This document shows, piece by piece, positions 14,516 through 16,057 of a stretch of DNA of 16,057 nucleotides. The stretch comes from JBDZUZ01 sp040255445. Its GTDB lineage: Bacteria; Planctomycetota; Phycisphaerae; Phycisphaerales; UBA1924. The notes under the pieces were generated by a model. The model saw nothing but the letters and a program-made list of their open reading frames with translations, was not told the origin of the DNA and ran no database searches. A program made the position numbers and the translations under genes. The first letter of the stretch is position 1. Each line of letters starts with the position of its first letter. Where the stretch lies: the NCBI GenBank assembly GCA_040255445.1, contig JBDZUZ010000087.1, forward strand, positions 1 to 16,057, read 5' to 3'.

Positions 14516-15742
14516 TTATCGCTCGAGGGAGATCGTGGGCTGGACGAGGCCGGAGTTGGCAGCGCCGGATTGAGCAAGTGCAGACTGCACCAAGCGGCGG
14601 CCGCGGATGCTCTCGGTGCCCAGCTGGCCGCAGGCGCCCATCATGGTCCGGCCCTTGGTGCGACGCCGCTTGGCGAAGACGCCGCGGTCGTGCAGCGCCT
14701 GGAGGAACGCCTCCACATCCTCTTCCTTGGGTGCGGGCCACGGCGAATTCCGCCGCGGGTTGTAGGGGATGAGGTTGAGCATCGCCCGCGGCTTGCCGCC
14801 GTTGGTGACTTTGAAGGGCTCGAGGAACGCCGCGATCTCGTTGAGGTGCTCGGGCCCGTCGTTGATCCCCGGGATCATGACATACTCGATGCAGATCTTG
14901 TTGCCCGCGAACCGTGGCCAGTCGATCAGCACGGACTGGAGCTCGGCCATCTTCCACTTGCGGTTGATGGGCATGAGCTCATCGCGGACCTGGTCGTTGG
15001 AGGCGTTGAGCGAGACGGCCAGGCCCAGGCGGTGCCAGCCGGGCGTCTTGATGCGCTCTGCCATCTTGCGGAGGCCATCGACGCGGCCGACGGTCGAGAC
15101 GGTGATCTGGCTGATGGGCACGCGCGGGCCGTTGTCGTCTTTGAGCACCGCGATCGCCTGCATCACATTGTCGAAGTTGTCGAGGGGCTCGCCCATGCCC
15201 ATAAAGACGATGTTCTTGACCGTGTGCCCCAGGACGTGCGTCGCGGTGTACCACTGCGAGACGATCTCTTCGGTGGTGAGCGAGCGGATCAGGCCCATCT
15301 GGGCGGTCTCGCAGAAGCCGCAGCCCATGGCGCAGCCGACCTGGCTCGAGACGCAGAGGGTGTAGGTCGGCTGGCGGGTCGACCCGATCATGGGGATCAG
15401 CACGGACTCGACATCGAGGGGGGTCTCGATGAGTTCGGTCGGGGCGGCGCCGGGTCGGACCGAGCCGGTCGCGGGCCGCAGGCCCATCGGGCCCAGGCGG
15501 GAGACGAACTTGACGACGCGGCCCTCCGGGCAGTCTTCCTCGTGGGTCCGGACGATCTCGGGGAGGGTGACCTCCGCACCGGGGAAATCCCGAACACCGG
15601 CCCTGAAGACCCGGCGGTAGACCTCGAGGGCCCCGCCGCGGCCGCCGACGCGGTCGACGATGAACCGGCCCGCCGCGGCGGCGACGAACTGGTCGCTCGT
15701 AAGCCCCAAGGGCGACAGGGATTTGGGCGCGGCCGTGAGCAT
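14516..15742 (-). CDS. rlmN: Dual-specificity 23S rRNA/tRNA (adenine-C2)-methyltransferase RlmN
   Basis: A 408-residue radical-SAM enzyme that methylates C2 of A2503 in 23S rRNA and A37 in some tRNAs, acting in the cytoplasm. The [4Fe-4S] motif is CAMGCGFC (Cys137, Cys141, Cys144). The two catalytic cysteines of the ping-pong mechanism are Cys130 in TLCVSSQVGC, seven before the first cluster Cys as in E. coli RlmN, and Cys371 in RTMMGACGQLG. SAM-binding GMGEPLDN (182-189), TVSTVGRVDGL (214-224) and the C-terminal NLIPYNP (323-329) are present. Cys130 and Cys371 argue for RlmN; both RlmN and its paralogue Cfr use this pair, but A2503-C8 methylation by Cfr would not be assumed for a chromosomal housekeeping gene. 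A longer frame to 16051 overlaps the divergent pilin and is rejected. The gene is followed by the fusion gene 15 nt downstream. Confidence 0.93.
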   Translation of the reverse strand: MLTAAPKSLSPLGLTSDQFVAAAAGRFIVDRVGGRGGALEVYRRVFRAGVRDFPGAEVTLPEIVRTHEEDCPEGRVVKFVSRLGPMGLRPATGSVRPGAAPTELIETPLDVESVLIPMIGSTRQPTYTLCVSSQVGCAMGCGFCETAQMGLIRSLTTEEIVSQWYTATHVLGHTVKNIVFMGMGEPLDNFDNVMQAIAVLKDDNGPRVPISQITVSTVGRVDGLRKMAERIKTPGWHRLGLAVSLNASNDQVRDELMPINRKWKMAELQSVLIDWPRFAGNKICIEYVMIPGINDGPEHLNEIAAFLEPFKVTNGGKPRAMLNLIPYNPRRNSPWPAPKEEDVEAFLQALHDRGVFAKRRRTKGRTMMGACGQLGTESIRGRRLVQSALAQSGAANSGLVQPTISLER

Positions 15743-15824
15743 GGGCGAAGTGTAGGTGGGCGGGGAATCGCAACCCGCGTCCGGGCCGGGCGGTACCACC
15801 TGGTGTGGGGCGTGCGTCGTGATA

Positions 15825-15855
15825 ATGCGGATCCGGGCAAAATCCCGGGCCGCAT
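15825..15855 (+). other. Strong two-part hairpin in the rlmN/prepilin divergent region
   Basis: An imperfect inverted repeat: ATGCGG (15825-15830) pairs with CCGCAT (15850-15855), and inside it CCGGG (15833-15837) pairs with CCCGG (15844-15848), with bulges AT and G and a 6-nt loop caaaat. It lies in the 193-nt region between the divergent rlmN and prepilin genes. A -10-like GATAAT (15821-15826) overlaps its left arm; no good -35 is seen. No T-run follows, so it is not a typical terminator. It could be a protein-binding site or part of the prepilin leader. Confidence 0.4.
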
Positions 15856-15922
15856 CTGGCGAGGTCCCGCGTCTTTGGTACAGTGATCTCAGACTCACAC
15901 CCCCCAACCTCACGCGTTCTGC

Positions 15923-15930
15923 GAGGAGGT
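15923..15930 (+). promoter_or_regulatory. Strong ribosome binding site of the prepilin gene
   Basis: GAGGAGGT lies 5 nt before the ATG at 15936. It is the best Shine-Dalgarno match in the window and fixes this start, whereas most genes here have weak or no such site. It suggests high expression of the pilin-like protein. Confidence 0.7.
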
Positions 15931-15935
15931 CCCAG

Positions 15936-16057
15936 ATGCCCTCAGCGTTGTCCCGCAGCGGCCGCGGCCGCGCCTTCACCCTCATCGAATTGCTGGTGGT
16001 CATCGCGATCATCGCGCTGCTCATCGGCATCCTGCTGCCGGCGCTGGGCAAGGCCCG
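15936..16057 (+). CDS. Prepilin-type N-terminal cleavage/methylation protein (partial)
   Basis: Only the first 40 residues are in the window; the gene runs off the right edge. The short basic leader (MPSALSRSGRGRA) is followed by FTLIELLVVIAIIALLIGIL, the type IV prepilin signature: cleavage before Phe14 by prepilin peptidase, N-methylation of that Phe, and Glu18 at position +5. The hydrophobic helix then anchors the subunit. Such proteins are very numerous in planctomycetes (H-x9-DG, DUF1559 or pseudopilin-like groups), and the rest of the chain would be needed to say which. The ending LLPALGKAR is common in Phycisphaerae members, from memory. A strong ribosome binding site precedes it. Confidence 0.88.
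   Translation, partial: MPSALSRSGRGRAFTLIELLVVIAIIALLIGILLPALGKA

Noticed and set aside
14516..15742. The radical-SAM gene as the resistance methylase Cfr
   Set aside because: Normal chromosomal context, next to no resistance or mobile genes, and overall sequence typical of housekeeping RlmN.
14570..15886. A 438-codon open frame on the plus strand opposite rlmN
   Set aside because: Shadow of rlmN; its composition (His, Arg, Asp, Leu, Val) is typical of antisense GC-rich frames and no family motif is seen.

Overview
This is a GC-rich (by eye well over 60%), gene-dense chromosomal window, most likely from a planctomycete of the class Phycisphaerae. The assignment is inferred from three things: a prepilin-type N-terminus of the planctomycete kind (FTLIELLVVIAIIALLIGILL) at the right edge, a secreted squalene-cyclase-like repeat protein, and a mix of housekeeping genes with large proteins rich in Ala, Pro and Gly. 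I see no rRNA, tRNA, CRISPR array, phage or insertion sequence. No gap between genes is longer than 300 bases.

Layout, left to right. (1) 137-2295, minus strand: a secreted prenyltransferase/squalene-oxidase-repeat protein, preceded by rsmE (16S rRNA m3U1498 methyltransferase). (2) 2474-3643, plus strand: an Ala/Pro-rich single-pass membrane protein with a three-times repeated short helical motif. (3) 3669-4946, minus: a secreted HExxH gluzincin-type metallopeptidase. (4) 5098-6144, plus: a two-gene type II toxin-antitoxin operon (excisionase-type HTH antitoxin, then a PIN-domain RNase toxin) with a recognisable promoter and a pair of direct repeats as candidate operator. (5) 6151-6939, minus: a HAD-IIB phosphatase. 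(6) 7170-11625, plus: a small BFD-like [2Fe-2S] protein, dnaB (replicative helicase), pdxH (PNP/PMP oxidase) and an HDOD signalling protein. (7) 11642-15742, minus: rlmN (23S rRNA/tRNA m2A methyltransferase) followed 15 nt later by a 952-residue multidomain membrane protein. (8) 15936 to the edge, plus: the start of a prepilin-like protein, cut by the window end.

Most unusual items. The protein after rlmN joins an alpha/beta hydrolase with an intact catalytic triad, a DedA/VTT-like membrane region and an ATP-grasp ligase. DnaB carries an extra disordered tail of about 145 residues whose last residues (DDDLDDIPT) look like the acidic tip of SSB, but without the terminal Phe. A REPIN-like element, made of inverted 23-bp REP-like units with a GTGG foot and a 19-nt palindrome, fills most of the divergent region between the HAD and BFD genes; its right half recurs at the left edge of the window, 2 nt past the stop codon of the first gene. 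The toxin-antitoxin promoter region has two 10-bp repeats on either side of its -35 box.

Three convergent gene pairs end only 6 to 25 nt apart, so strand switches happen with almost no terminator space. Where a gene start differs from the longest possible reading frame, the reason is given in that entry.
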